This document shows positions 62,673 through 64,000 of a stretch of DNA of 64,000 nucleotides, one piece after another. The stretch is from positions 4,663,001-4,727,000 of the forward strand of contig NZ_CP111043.1 in assembly GCF_026250525.1 (NCBI RefSeq). Direction: 5' to 3'. This stretch comes from Chondrinema litorale (lineage in GTDB: Bacteria > Bacteroidota > Bacteroidia > Cytophagales > Flammeovirgaceae). Each line of letters begins with the position of its first letter. Position 1 is the first letter of the stretch. Under the pieces are notes generated by a model. It had not been told where the DNA came from, did not search any database, and saw only the letters and a program-made list of their open reading frames with translations. Made by a program: the position numbers and the translations under genes.

Positions 62673-64000
62673 ATGAAGTACATTTTTTTACTATTATCAC
62701 TTGCGATAAATATTTGTATTGTAAATACAGCTAAAGCCCAAAGACTTTCACCAGATAACACTGATTATGCCGTCCAACTTTTTAATGCAGAAAAGCAGTT
62801 AATCATTAAAAACCAACAAATCTCAAAAGAACAAAAAGCTAGTTTTCTTGCAGATTATGGTCTAATTGATGAAGCATTAAATCAGATTAAAACCTCAGAG
62901 CCTTCATTCGCATATTATCTGGCAAATGCCAAAATAAATTTCAAATCTCACCAATATAAAAGTGCTATAAAGAATGTAAACCAAGCACTTGCTCTTAAAC
63001 CTGAAAATAGAGAATCTTTACTATTGTCAGGAGAAGTTTATTTAGCCCTAAATGATATTGAAAAAGCCATAAACTCGGCAAATACTAGACTTGCTAAAGT
63101 TGATTTTGATGATAAAGCATTAGTACTGCTGGCTAAAACTGCTATAGCACAAACAAATTTTGACAAGGCGTTGGGGCATATTCAAGAGGCAATATCTCAT
63201 AACCCGAATAATGCAGATGCACTTTATTTAAATGCCTATATTAATCTTAAAACTAAGAGTAAGAAAAAAGAAAATACTTTAGAGAAAGCCCTAGAACTAA
63301 ACCCTTATCATTCAGAAGCACGCTTTTTATATGGCTTAATATTATCAACCAAAGATATTGAACTAGCTAAAAAACAATGGCAAATAGCTTTATTAAAAGA
63401 CCCATTCAATGAGAAAGTTCATCAAACTATAATTAGCTTTTCTGAAAAAGATCAGGTTTTTGGAAAAAGTATCTCCAACTTATTAAATGAAGTAAATCCA
63501 GATAAAACACTCATAACTGACTTACAAAAAGACAAATCAGAAAATGAAAAAAGTGCTATAGATTTAGCTTTTGATTTTAGAAAATCACTTTACCACGAAG
63601 AAAATCTCACCGGTTTTTATGGAAAGTATTTGTCGAGTATTCATAGTAGTGATGTTAACCCAATTCTCTCAGCATCAGTACTAGAATTTATTGCTATAAA
63701 TGAATTATTAGATATTGATGAACAAGAAAGTCTTTCATCATTTTTACAGAATTCAGAAGCATCACAAATATTGAGTCTAGCACCCATATTTGACATTACT
63801 CAACAAAATGAAATTCTTTTAAAAGTAATCAATAAGTCATTTGAAGATAATCAAATAATAATCAACTTATTGACTTTTGCTAATATTAAGTTGAAGCCGT
63901 CACTACATACCTCTTCCGATGATTTTTTACCGCTATATAAAATACTTGATGCTGCTACAGGAAAAGATAAAATGCTAAAAGAAGGCTTAGTTGATATTCT
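62673..64000 (+). CDS. Exported TPR-repeat protein (partial, runs off the right edge)
   Basis: The frame is open from the ATG at 62673 to the window end (442 codons). The start begins KYIFLLLSLAINICIVNTAK and then AQ, a signal peptide. TPR-type helices follow (YKSAIKNVNQALALKPEN, FDKALGHIQEAISHNPNN, NADALYLNAYINLKTKSKK). It starts 128 bases after the kinase on the same strand, with no terminator seen between. Probably periplasmic or outer-membrane associated. The C-terminus is missing. Confidence 0.82.
   Translation, partial: MKYIFLLLSLAINICIVNTAKAQRLSPDNTDYAVQLFNAEKQLIIKNQQISKEQKASFLADYGLIDEALNQIKTSEPSFAYYLANAKINFKSHQYKSAIKNVNQALALKPENRESLLLSGEVYLALNDIEKAINSANTRLAKVDFDDKALVLLAKTAIAQTNFDKALGHIQEAISHNPNNADALYLNAYINLKTKSKKKENTLEKALELNPYHSEARFLYGLILSTKDIELAKKQWQIALLKDPFNEKVHQTIISFSEKDQVFGKSISNLLNEVNPDKTLITDLQKDKSENEKSAIDLAFDFRKSLYHEENLTGFYGKYLSSIHSSDVNPILSASVLEFIAINELLDIDEQESLSSFLQNSEASQILSLAPIFDITQQNEILLKVINKSFEDNQIIINLLTFANIKLKPSLHTSSDDFLPLYKILDAATGKDKMLKEGLVDI

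Noticed and set aside
1..64000. Mobile element, prophage or genomic island boundaries
   Set aside because: No transposase, integrase, phage gene or flanking direct repeat was found; the tRNA cluster has no partial repeat copy nearby.

Overview
The window looks like chromosomal DNA of an AT-rich member of the Bacteroidota, most likely a Cytophagales marine or soil bacterium. The evidence is gene content: a GldM/PorM type IX secretion protein, a PorE-like OmpA protein, the acylornithine transcarbamylase type of arginine operon, BatA/DUF2339-type membrane proteins and a propeller-type sensor kinase. The DNA also carries several promoters of the Bacteroidota form (TTG or TTTG, then about 19-24 bases, then TAnnTTTG), and Shine-Dalgarno sequences are mostly absent. 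No prophage, insertion sequence, integrase, rRNA operon or CRISPR array is visible.

Layout. Bases 1-5817 are one minus-strand run: a LacI-type repressor, a HEAT-repeat/cyclophilin lipoprotein, and a NACHT/STAND-type NTPase with pentapeptide-like and WD40 repeats that runs off the left edge. A GntP-type transporter is divergent from the repressor (6122-7456). A PorE-like protein follows (7460-9598). Bases 9910-20814 are a plus-strand run: a GHL10 glycosidase-like protein fused to DUF4140/DUF4139 domains, a hybrid histidine kinase, a small unknown protein, UvrB, a TPR lipoprotein, a QueD/PTPS-family enzyme and LpxB. Three identical tRNA-Glu genes in tandem (20892-21173) end in a strong terminator. 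Bases 21276-23816 (minus) carry RmlA, a sugar-nucleotide epimerase and an Fe-S type CysH. Bases 24054-26496 (plus) carry a fucose/glucose-type MFS transporter and a glycosylasparaginase.

Bases 26566-36383 are mixed: a small lipoprotein, superoxide dismutase, an ECF sigma factor with a small overlapping partner, MlaF/MlaE lipid transport genes, an SDR enzyme, a DUF1460 protein with a small gene upstream, a lone receiver domain, a sigma factor with a small membrane protein, an orphan gldM and a membrane-anchored Holliday-resolvase-like nuclease. Bases 36479-49325 are minus-strand membrane and unknown genes: a BatA-type cluster ending in a bile-acid:sodium-type symporter, then a cluster of uncharacterised proteins around a DUF2339 membrane protein. 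Bases 49565-52320 carry argS and a DUF72 gene. Bases 53019-58800 are a compact arginine biosynthesis operon (GNAT, argG, argC, argD, argF', argB). The right end holds a one-component-like propeller histidine kinase and a TPR protein that runs off the edge.

Most of the window is housekeeping and envelope biology. The points most worth a second look are the STAND NTPase with no N-terminal effector domain, the GHL10-DUF4139 fusion, an alanine at the substrate-specificity position of the acylornithine transcarbamylase, the histidine-rich segments in the BatA-type cluster, and the gldM gene separated from gldKLN.
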